Below are positions 6,284 through 12,052 of a stretch of 14,174 bases of DNA, piece after piece. The first letter of the stretch is position 1. Each line of letters begins with the position of its first letter. The DNA comes from an uncultured Bacteroidota bacterium (lineage in GTDB: Bacteria > Bacteroidota > Bacteroidia > Flavobacteriales > Flavobacteriaceae): positions 1 to 14,174 of the forward strand of contig CAISUR010000239.1 of assembly GCA_903888655.1 (NCBI GenBank). Reading direction: 5' to 3'. The notes below the pieces were generated by a model. It did no database searches. It saw only the letters and a list, made by a program, of their open reading frames with translations, and had not been told where the DNA came from. Both the position numbers and the translations under genes were made by a program.

Positions 6284-6955
6284 TTAATTGTTGTAATGTT
6301 CTATTACTTCATAAATCACATTTTCAACCGATGGTTTGTCTGCAATTATGATGTTTTTTACTTTTTTGTTTTCTAGTGCTTCTGCGGTGGTTTCGCCAAT
6401 ACAAAAGCACATTTCGTCTTTTATTGCGTTCAATTTCAAATAACTTTCTACGGCAGATGGACTGAAAAATAGTATTCCGTCTAATTTATTGGTTATTTTT
6501 TTTGAAGTGATGTTGGTTTCATATACTTCAATTTCATTGAATGTAATTCCGTTTTCTTTTAAGGTTTCTGGTAAAACATCTCGACGTAAATTTCCGCTGA
6601 AAAAGGTGAAACTTTCATTGGAATAAATGAGTGAAATTATTTCTGCTAAATCAGAAGCATATCCTGTGTAAGCTATTACATTAAATCCATTTTCGGTCAA
6701 TAAATCTTTGGTTTTCATTCCAACCGAAAACACATTTTTGCTTTTAAGTTCGTCACATTTTGGATGCTCTAAAATACTTTGAACGGCATTTTGACTTGTA
6801 AAAATCAGATTGTTGTTAACTTTTGAAAGTTCGAAATTCTTGATTTTAGTTTCAATAAAATCTTCATCAATTAAAGAAATATTGGCATCGAGTATATCTT
6901 GCTTTTGATTGGGTAAAAGCTTTTTTGTGGATAGTATGTTGATTAGTTTTGTCAT
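6284..6955 (-). CDS. hemD: Uroporphyrinogen-III synthase
   Basis: Cyclises hydroxymethylbilane with inversion of ring D to give uroporphyrinogen III. This family is poorly conserved in sequence, and the 223-residue protein shows its usual marks: FTSQNAV near 52-58, VGMKTKDLL near 78-86, FFSGNLRRDVLPE at 118-130, the conserved tyrosine in EVYET (Tyr145), FFSPSAVESY at 163-172, and IGETTAEAL at 186-194. The bilobed arrangement fits two alpha/beta domains. Position between hemC and hemE supports the call more strongly than sequence alone. It starts 36 nt after hemC, across a small hairpin, and is separated from hemE by a stretch of about 73 nt filled with repeats. Confidence 0.94.
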   Translation of the reverse strand: MTKLINILSTKKLLPNQKQDILDANISLIDEDFIETKIKNFELSKVNNNLIFTSQNAVQSILEHPKCDELKSKNVFSVGMKTKDLLTENGFNVIAYTGYASDLAEIISLIYSNESFTFFSGNLRRDVLPETLKENGITFNEIEVYETNITSKKITNKLDGILFFSPSAVESYLKLNAIKDEMCFCIGETTAEALENKKVKNIIIADKPSVENVIYEVIEHYNN

Positions 6956-6969
6956 TTTATAAGGAACAC

Positions 6970-6993
6970 AGATTTGAGAAATTTGAAAAATCT
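6970..6993. repeat. Small inverted repeat between hemC and hemD
   Basis: AGATTT (6970-6975) and AAATCT (6988-6993) are perfect 6-bp arms around a 12-nt A/T/G loop, and the second arm overlaps the hemC stop codon. All base pairs but one are A-T, so any RNA hairpin is weak. It resembles the ACAGATTT elements I recall between flavobacterial genes, but a genome search is needed to show that. Confidence 0.35.
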
Positions 6994-7918
6994 ATTTTTT
7001 TAAAATCTTTTTAATTTCTGCCATTAATTTCGTTCCTCCATTTGCTAAAATTTCTTGTGCCGAATGAAACCCTAATTTTTTCCATTCGGAAATATCAACA
7101 ACTTTCTCGATTTCTAGTTTTTGTTTCCCATCAATTGATAGTAGAACACCTTTAAAATCGATGGTGTCTTCTTTTTCATTGTAGCGTGCAATTGCTCCGA
7201 TTGGTGCAGTACATCCGCCTTCGAGCGTTTTTAGAAATTGCCTTTCTATATAAGTGCAAATTTCAGTCTCGATGTGATTTAATTGCGATAAAGCGTCTAA
7301 AGTAAATGCATCGTTTTCCATGGCAACCACCACCATGGCGCCTTGTGCTGGAGCGGGAATCATCCAATCTAAATTAATATAATTGTCTGGTTTTAAGTTG
7401 ATTCGTTCCAATCCTGCTGCTGCAAAAACGGCTCCGTTCCAATCATTTTCATTGAGTTTTTGCATTCTGGTATTGACATTTCCGCGTAAATCGACCACTT
7501 TGTGATTTGGATATTTATTCCACCATTGGGCTTGTCGGCGCAAACTTCCTGTGGCAATTGTAGCTTCGGTTTCTAGAAAATCGGTGTTTGCTTTGTGAAC
7601 TAAAATGTCTAAAATGTTGGCTCTTTCTAAAACAGCTGCTTGAACGATTCCAATTGGAAGTGCCGTTGGAACATCTTTCATGGAATGTACGGCAATATCC
7701 ACTTGACCGTTAATCATGGCAATATCTAAGGTCTTGGTAAAAATTCCTGTGATTCCGAGTTCGTAAAGCGGTTTGTCGAGAATGATGTCGCCTTCAGACT
7801 TTACGGCTATAATTTCGGTTTTATATCCTAAATCTTTAAGTTGTTTTTGAACGGTGTGTGCTTGCCAAAGTGCTAGTTCGCTATCACGAGTTCCTATTCT
7901 TATAATTTTTTCAGCCAC
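6992..7918 (-). CDS. hemC: Porphobilinogen deaminase (hydroxymethylbilane synthase)
   Basis: Links four porphobilinogens into hydroxymethylbilane, working on a dipyrromethane cofactor bound to a cysteine. The 308-residue length is normal. Domain 1 opens with IRIGTRDSELALWQA (6-20). The catalytic Asp82 is in VHSMKDVPTALP, substrate-binding arginines are in ATGSLRRQAQ (122-131) and DLRGNVNTRMQKL (143-155), and APAQGAMVV at 189-197 is typical. The cofactor cysteine is Cys236 in LEGGCTAPIGA. The start MAEKIIRIGTR fits the family. It follows hemA by 45 nt; that gap holds a CGCAAA-type repeat. Confidence 0.98.
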   Translation of the reverse strand: MAEKIIRIGTRDSELALWQAHTVQKQLKDLGYKTEIIAVKSEGDIILDKPLYELGITGIFTKTLDIAMINGQVDIAVHSMKDVPTALPIGIVQAAVLERANILDILVHKANTDFLETEATIATGSLRRQAQWWNKYPNHKVVDLRGNVNTRMQKLNENDWNGAVFAAAGLERINLKPDNYINLDWMIPAPAQGAMVVVAMENDAFTLDALSQLNHIETEICTYIERQFLKTLEGGCTAPIGAIARYNEKEDTIDFKGVLLSIDGKQKLEIEKVVDISEWKKLGFHSAQEILANGGTKLMAEIKKILKK

Positions 7919-7933
7919 TTTATTATTGATTAA

Positions 7934-7955
7934 TTTCTCGCAAAGTCGCAGAGAA
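7934..7955. repeat. CGCAAA-type intergenic repeat, copy 2
   Basis: TTTCTCGCAAAGTCGCAGAGAA lies in the hemA-hemC gap. TTCTC at 7935-7939 can pair with GAGAA at 7951-7955, giving a short stem. It shares TTTCTCGCAAA and CAAAGTCGC with the element at 6254-6281. No protein is encoded here. Confidence 0.6.
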
Positions 7956-7963
7956 TCAAAGGT

Positions 7964-9223
7964 TTAATTAAATATTTTCTCTTGTTCTAATTGAAAAACT
8001 TTTTCAATCCACTCAATGCCTTCTTCCATAGAATCGCCGTCTTTTAGATGGTTTACAAAATGATTGGTGATTTTTTGGATGATTCGATTGCTGATTAATT
8101 CGGCTTGTTCTTCATCAAAATTGGCTAATTTTTTGCGTTGAAAGTTCAATTCTCCCTCTTTAATAGAATTTAGTTTTTCCTTTAAAGCCTGAATAGTTGG
8201 AGCAAACTTTCTATTTTTAGTCCAAGCTATGAATTCTTCTTTAATTTCTTCAATGATCACCTCCGCTTGAGGAATATGAAGCTTGCGATTTTCCAAAGTT
8301 TCATCTGTAATTTGAGATAAATGATCGAGATGAATAAGTGTTACGCCTTCAACATCTTGAACGTTTTCATGCACATTTTTTGGAATGGATAAATCTAAAA
8401 TTAACAGTGGTTTCTTAAGATTTAAAATCGCTTTGTCGATGGTTGGATTTTGAGCTCCAGTTGCCACTACAACTACATCGGCTTTTTGTAGTTCTAATTG
8501 TAAATCGGCATAATCTTTTACCACTAAATTCAGTTTTTTAGCTAATTTTTCGGCTTTATCTTTGGTGCGATTAATTAAGGTAATTTGATCGTGTTTACTA
8601 TGTTTTACAAGGTTTTCACACGTATTTCTGCCAATTTTTCCGGTTCCAAAAAGCAAAATATTTTTGTTGGCAATATCTTCAACATTTTTAAGCATATACT
8701 GAACCGAAGCAAAAGAAACAGAGGTTGCGCCAGAAGAAATTTCAGTATCCGTTTTAATTTTTTTGCTGGCTTGAATTACCGAATTCACTAATCGCTCTAA
8801 AAAAGAATTGACCATTCCGTTGGATTTACTTTCGTTGAAAGCGATTTTTATTTGACTGATGATTTCAAAATCACCCAAAATTTGACTGTCTAAACCAGTT
8901 CCCACTCGAAACATGTGGTTGATGGCTTCTTGATTTTTATAGATATATGCTACTTCTTGAAATTCTTCTACAGAACCCTGACTGTTAGCACATAAAAGTT
9001 TTATTAATTGATATGGATGTTGTGCAAAACCATAAATTTCTGTACGATTACAAGTAGAAGTAACGATTAAAGAGTCTATTCCTTCGGCTTCGGCCTGAAT
9101 CAATAAGGTTGCTTTTGCTTGAGCGTCTAGACTAAACTTCCCTCTAATGGCTGCATCTGCCTTTTTATAGCTTAAGCCTAACGCATAAAAAGAAGCATGT
9201 TTTGACATATTGTATTTTTCCAT
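7964..9223 (-). CDS. hemA: Glutamyl-tRNA reductase
   Basis: Reduces glutamyl-tRNA(Glu) with NADPH to glutamate-1-semialdehyde, the first committed step of the C5 route to heme. The 419 residues are normal for the family. The catalytic cysteine is Cys58 in VTSTCNRTEIYG. Substrate-site residues lie in RVGTGLDSQILGDFEI (106-121). The NADPH Rossmann loop LFGTGKIG is at 191-198, followed by VVATGAQNP and LDLSIPKNV. The C-terminal dimerisation helices occupy roughly 310-419. Two starts are possible: MEKYN at 9223, or MSKHASFYALG at 9208. It is the first gene of the minus arm, with a TAACTTTG -7 box about 25 nt upstream. The first-step enzyme at the operon head is a logical control point. Confidence 0.97.
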   Translation of the reverse strand: MEKYNMSKHASFYALGLSYKKADAAIRGKFSLDAQAKATLLIQAEAEGIDSLIVTSTCNRTEIYGFAQHPYQLIKLLCANSQGSVEEFQEVAYIYKNQEAINHMFRVGTGLDSQILGDFEIISQIKIAFNESKSNGMVNSFLERLVNSVIQASKKIKTDTEISSGATSVSFASVQYMLKNVEDIANKNILLFGTGKIGRNTCENLVKHSKHDQITLINRTKDKAEKLAKKLNLVVKDYADLQLELQKADVVVVATGAQNPTIDKAILNLKKPLLILDLSIPKNVHENVQDVEGVTLIHLDHLSQITDETLENRKLHIPQAEVIIEEIKEEFIAWTKNRKFAPTIQALKEKLNSIKEGELNFQRKKLANFDEEQAELISNRIIQKITNHFVNHLKDGDSMEEGIEWIEKVFQLEQEKIFN

Positions 9224-9225
9224 AA

Positions 9226-9301
9226 GTTACTTTTCCTAAAAGTGATACAAAGTTATTGTTAACCTATTTATAAAAGTAACGCTATAAGTACTTTTTGTAT
9301 C
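9226..9301. promoter_or_regulatory. hemA/araC divergent control region with nested inverted repeats
   Basis: GTTACTTTT (9226-9234) and AAAAGTAAC (9272-9280) are exact 9-bp inverted copies. ACTTTT-CCT-AAAAGT at 9229-9243 is a tight palindrome, a further TACTTTTT lies at 9289, and GATACAAA (9244-9251) pairs exactly with TTTGTATC (9294-9301). Together they flank and cover the putative hemA -7 box. This is the expected place for an operator, but no binding protein is proven; the AraC-type regulator next door is the natural candidate. Confidence 0.45.
9248..9255 (-). promoter_or_regulatory. Putative hemA promoter -7 element (TAACTTTG)
   Basis: On the minus strand, TAACTTTG matches the Bacteroidetes -7 consensus TAnnTTTG. 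About 20 nt upstream is TTAC, a poor match to the -33 TTTG/TTG element, so this may be an activator-dependent promoter. Transcription would start near 9242, giving a leader of roughly 20 nt to the ATG at 9223. Confidence 0.45.
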
Positions 9302-9348
9302 GCTGCGGGATTTTTAATTAAAAATTAATTTTTTAGCGTTATTTATTA

Positions 9349-9356
9349 TAAATTTG
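9349..9356 (+). promoter_or_regulatory. Putative -7 element for the AraC-type gene (TAAATTTG)
   Basis: TAAATTTG on the plus strand fits the Bacteroidetes -7 consensus. No clear TTG lies at the -33 position. Transcription would begin near 9362, leaving a leader of nearly 90 nt before the ATG at 9450. Confidence 0.35.
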
Positions 9357-9449
9357 TACTAAAATCAAGCTTTTACAATTGTCTTATGTAGACTAATTCT
9401 AAATAGTTTATTGCTTTGGTTTCAAAATCATATACGAAAAAATATCGCT

Positions 9450-10322
9450 ATGGGTTCTCAAGAAGAAATTAAAATTGAAAATGATTTTATTTTGATTCGT
9501 TTTCAAAACGATGGAAGTGACAATTATTTAGTAAAACGACCTATTAGTCAAGGACTTATACAGTTTCATTTCGGAATTAAAGGAAAAGCAAAATTTGTAT
9601 TTAATGAAGGTAATTATGCACTCGATTTGAAAGAAGAAAAGTCATTGTTGTTTTACAATCCGCAAAAAGAATTACCGTTGAATTTAGAATTAGCCCCAAA
9701 TTCTTGGGTAATTTCTGTCATTATTTCCATTCAAAAATTTCATGGATTGTTTTCCAATGATGCCAATCACATTCCATTTTTAAGCGAAGAAAATAAAGAT
9801 CGAAAATATTATAAAGAAAACGATATTAGTCCATCAATGGCGATTGTTTTGAGTCAATTGTTTCATTACAATTTGAATCCATCCATAAAAAATTTGTATT
9901 ACAAAGGAAAAGGATACGAATTATTGAGTTTGTATTTCAATCGTTCGGAAGATCCCAATGCCGAACAATGTCCGTTTTTAATCGACGAAGAAAATGTGTT
10001 GAAAATCAAAAAAGCCAAAGAAATAATCATCTCAAACATGGCCGAACCGCCAGGATTAGAAGAACTTTCAGAACAAGTTGATTTAAGTCTGAAAAAGTTA
10101 AAAATGGGATTTAAGCAAATTTATGGCGATACAGTTTATGGCTTTTTATTCGATTACAAAATGGATTACGCCCGACAATTGTTAGACAGCGGATCGTACA
10201 ATGTAAACGAAGTAGGTTTGAAAATTGGCTACAGCACCGGAAGTCATTTTATAGCGGCGTTCAAGAAAAAATTTGCAACGACTCCGAAGAAATATTTAAT
10301 GTCGATTAATCCAAATACCTAA
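9450..10322 (+). CDS. AraC-family transcriptional regulator, candidate heme-gene regulator
   Basis: A 290-residue regulator. Residues 1-165 form an N-terminal sensing domain that I cannot place in a ligand class. Residues 184-285 form the AraC DNA-binding domain: first helix-turn-helix around 203-222 (LEELSEQVDLSLKKLKMGFK), then the signature region DYARQLL...NVNEVGLKIGYSTGSHFIAAFKKKFATTPKKYL to 283. The only cysteine is Cys174, in AEQCPFL just before the DNA-binding domain; a Cys-Pro dipeptide is the core of known heme regulatory motifs. The frame is open back to a TTG at 9411, but ATG at 9450 (MGSQEEIKIE) with an A-rich leader is the better start. It is divergent from hemA and just upstream of hemH. 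Regulation of heme genes is inferred from position; iron or siderophore control, common for AraC proteins, is the main alternative. Confidence 0.9.
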   Translation: MGSQEEIKIENDFILIRFQNDGSDNYLVKRPISQGLIQFHFGIKGKAKFVFNEGNYALDLKEEKSLLFYNPQKELPLNLELAPNSWVISVIISIQKFHGLFSNDANHIPFLSEENKDRKYYKENDISPSMAIVLSQLFHYNLNPSIKNLYYKGKGYELLSLYFNRSEDPNAEQCPFLIDEENVLKIKKAKEIIISNMAEPPGLEELSEQVDLSLKKLKMGFKQIYGDTVYGFLFDYKMDYARQLLDSGSYNVNEVGLKIGYSTGSHFIAAFKKKFATTPKKYLMSINPNT

Positions 10323-10374
10323 TCACATCAATTTCGTATATCAAACAATCAATAAAAAAAACATAAACATAAAT

Positions 10375-10402
10375 GTAAAAAGTAAGAATAATTTACTTTT
10401 AC
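10375..10402 (+). promoter_or_regulatory. hemH promoter region with perfect 8-bp inverted repeat
   Basis: AAAAGTAA (10378-10385) and TTACTTTT (10393-10400) are perfect inverted copies separated by 7 nt; allowing one bulged A, the symmetry extends to GTAAAA..TTTTAC. TACTTTTA at 10394-10401 differs from the -7 consensus TAnnTTTG only at the last base, so the repeat would overlap the promoter, with transcription starting shortly before the hemH ATG at 10421. The same half-sites occur in the hemA/araC region, suggesting a common regulator. Confidence 0.45.
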
Positions 10403-10420
10403 GAAAAATTAAATTTTATT

Positions 10421-11437
10421 ATGAAAGGTGTATTATTAGTAAATTTAGGTTCGCCAGAAAGTCCAACAGCTAAAGATGTTAAGCCGTATTTAGATGAATT
10501 TTTAATGGATAAATACGTAATTGACGTTCCGTTTTTATTGCGTGCCTTATTGGTTAGAGGTATCATTTTACAAACACGACCAAAAAAATCGGCAGAAGCT
10601 TATGCTCGAATTTGGACTAGTGAAGGCTCACCGTTGATTGTTATTTCAAAAAAAATGCATAAAAAAGTGCAATCTTTAGTAGATATTCCAGTGGCTCTAG
10701 CCATGCGATATGGCACGATGACCATTCAAAAAGGATTGCAAGAATTGAAAGATAAAGGCGTAACCGAAGTAATGCTCATGCCTTTATATCCGCAACACGC
10801 CATGGCTTCTACAACAACTATCGTGGTTTTGGCAGAAGAATTGCGTCAGCAATATTTTCCAGAAATGACTTTTACCAATGTTCCGGCATTTTACAATAAA
10901 CCCGATTATATTCAGGCATTAGCCAATTCCATAAAAAAACATTTAGAAGGATTTGATTACGATCATTTGTTGTTTTCGTATCACGGAATTCCGAAACGTC
11001 ACATTCGTAAAACCGATGTTACTAAATCACATTGTGCTATTGATGGTTCTTGTTGCAACACGCCTTCGCCAGCGCACGAATTTTGTTACCGTCATCAATG
11101 TTATGAAACCACTAAACAAGTAGTGAAATTATTAGGAATTCCGGAAGGAAAATACAGCCAAACCTTTCAGTCCCGTTTAGCCGGTGACAAATGGTTAACG
11201 CCGTATACTGATGTTGAAATCAACAAAATGCCCGAACAAGGAATTAAGAGATTAGCCGTGGTTACTCCGGCTTTTGTGTCGGACTGTTTAGAAACGTTAG
11301 AAGAAATTGCCATGGAAGCCAACGAACAATTTTTGCATCATGGTGGCTCAGCATTTATGGCAGTTCCTTGTATGAACGATGAAGACGAATGGTGTGGTGT
11401 AGTAGCGAATTGGATTGCCGAATTTAAGAGAAAATAG
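10421..11437 (+). CDS. hemH: Ferrochelatase with cysteine-rich insert
   Basis: Inserts Fe2+ into protoporphyrin IX to make protoheme. The 338 residues include the N-terminal LLVNLGSPESP, the catalytic His188 in SYHGIPKRH, QTFQSRLAG (247-255), and the acidic site SDCLETLEE with Glu291. Between the SYHG motif and the TFQSR motif lies an insert absent from the E. coli enzyme, with Cys205, Cys211, Cys212, Cys222 and Cys227 (SHCAIDGSCCN, EFCYRHQCYE). This matches the described class of ferrochelatases with an internal [2Fe-2S]-binding cysteine motif; the cluster itself is inferred. The gene is 98 nt after the AraC-type gene and 6 nt before hemJ. The ATG at 10421 is preceded by an A/T-rich leader and gives the canonical N-terminus. 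Confidence 0.97.
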   Translation: MKGVLLVNLGSPESPTAKDVKPYLDEFLMDKYVIDVPFLLRALLVRGIILQTRPKKSAEAYARIWTSEGSPLIVISKKMHKKVQSLVDIPVALAMRYGTMTIQKGLQELKDKGVTEVMLMPLYPQHAMASTTTIVVLAEELRQQYFPEMTFTNVPAFYNKPDYIQALANSIKKHLEGFDYDHLLFSYHGIPKRHIRKTDVTKSHCAIDGSCCNTPSPAHEFCYRHQCYETTKQVVKLLGIPEGKYSQTFQSRLAGDKWLTPYTDVEINKMPEQGIKRLAVVTPAFVSDCLETLEEIAMEANEQFLHHGGSAFMAVPCMNDEDEWCGVVANWIAEFKRK

Positions 11438-11443
11438 ACTTGA

Positions 11444-11992
11444 ATGGAACTCTACAACTACATAAAGTCGCTTCACTTAATCTTTGTCATCACTTGGTTT
11501 GCGGGTTTGTTTTATATTGTTCGCTTGTTTGTATATCAAATTGAAGCCAATGATAAACCTTCTCCTGAACGCGAAATTTTACTAAACCAATACAAAATAA
11601 TGACGTACCGCCTTTGGTATATTATTACATGGCCCAGCGCTATTTTAGCCAGTTTTTTTGCTTTTTGGATGTTATTTTTTACCGATTTAGGAAACGCTTG
11701 GTTGCACATGCCTTGGATGCACGTTAAACTAGGTTTTGTTTTTTTATTATACTTATACCACTTAAAATGCCAGCAAATTTACAAGCAATTACAAAACGAT
11801 AATTTCAAGTATTCTTCTAATTTTATGCGATTATGGAATGAAGGCGCCACAATAATATTATTTGCAGTGGTTTTTTTAGTAATTTTAAAAAATGAATTCC
11901 ATTGGATTTATGGCGTAATCGGAATCTTTTTATTTTCAATTATAATTATGCTTGGATTCAAATTTTATAAAAGAATAAGAGAAAAGAAGTAA
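11444..11992 (+). CDS. hemJ: HemJ-type protoporphyrinogen IX oxidase
   Basis: Membrane protein that oxidises protoporphyrinogen IX to protoporphyrin IX, the substrate of the preceding ferrochelatase. The 182 residues have about five hydrophobic segments (roughly 9-31, 59-81, 93-109, 134-149, 154-174). HemJ marks are clear: LHLIFVITWFAGLFYIVRLF at 10-29 with His11 and Arg27, the acidic EAND after it, WMHVKLGF (His93, Lys95), YHLKC (His106), and NEGATIILFAVVFLVILKN at 132-150. It starts 6 nt after hemH, which suggests co-expression and possibly direct hand-over of protoporphyrin. No HemG or HemY appears in the window, so this should be the oxidase of the pathway. CopD-like or generic membrane protein annotations are the usual weaker alternatives. 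Confidence 0.92.
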   Translation: MELYNYIKSLHLIFVITWFAGLFYIVRLFVYQIEANDKPSPEREILLNQYKIMTYRLWYIITWPSAILASFFAFWMLFFTDLGNAWLHMPWMHVKLGFVFLLYLYHLKCQQIYKQLQNDNFKYSSNFMRLWNEGATIILFAVVFLVILKNEFHWIYGVIGIFLFSIIIMLGFKFYKRIREKK

Positions 11993-12046
11993 TTAGTAAC
12001 TAGTGAAGAGTAATGCGCTATTCACTATTCACTCATTACTAATCAC
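11993..12046. repeat. Imperfect inverted repeat between hemJ and the kinase gene
   Basis: The left arm (11993-12014, TTAGTAACTAGTGAAGAGTAAT) and right arm (about 12019-12045, with two TATTCAC units followed by TCATTACTAATCAC) are imperfect reverse complements, matching at ATTAGTAA, AGTGAA and AGT. It fills the whole gap between the hemJ stop and the kinase start. It could act as a weak transcription attenuator or mRNA-stabilising hairpin, or be a dispersed repeat; no U-tract follows it. Confidence 0.6.
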
Positions 12047-12052
12047 TATAGA

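Noticed and set aside
6173..6376. Plus-strand frame of 67 codons overlapping the hemE start and hemD end
   Set aside because: It lies opposite two clear genes and crosses the repeat block; composition is rich in Phe and Tyr from reading A-rich antisense DNA, with no family resemblance.
8585..8791. Plus-strand frame of 68 codons inside hemA
   Set aside because: Fully antisense to the Rossmann region of hemA, low complexity, and no sensible start context.
9226..9301. CRISPR, tRNA or riboswitch in the largest internal gap
   Set aside because: No regular spaced repeats, no cloverleaf with CCA/T-loop motifs, and no recognisable riboswitch core; nested inverted repeats fit operators better.
9411..9449. 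Upstream TTG extension of the AraC-type gene
   Set aside because: TTG start without support, and the extra 13 residues look like leader sequence; ATG at 9450 with an A-rich leader gives a better N-terminus.
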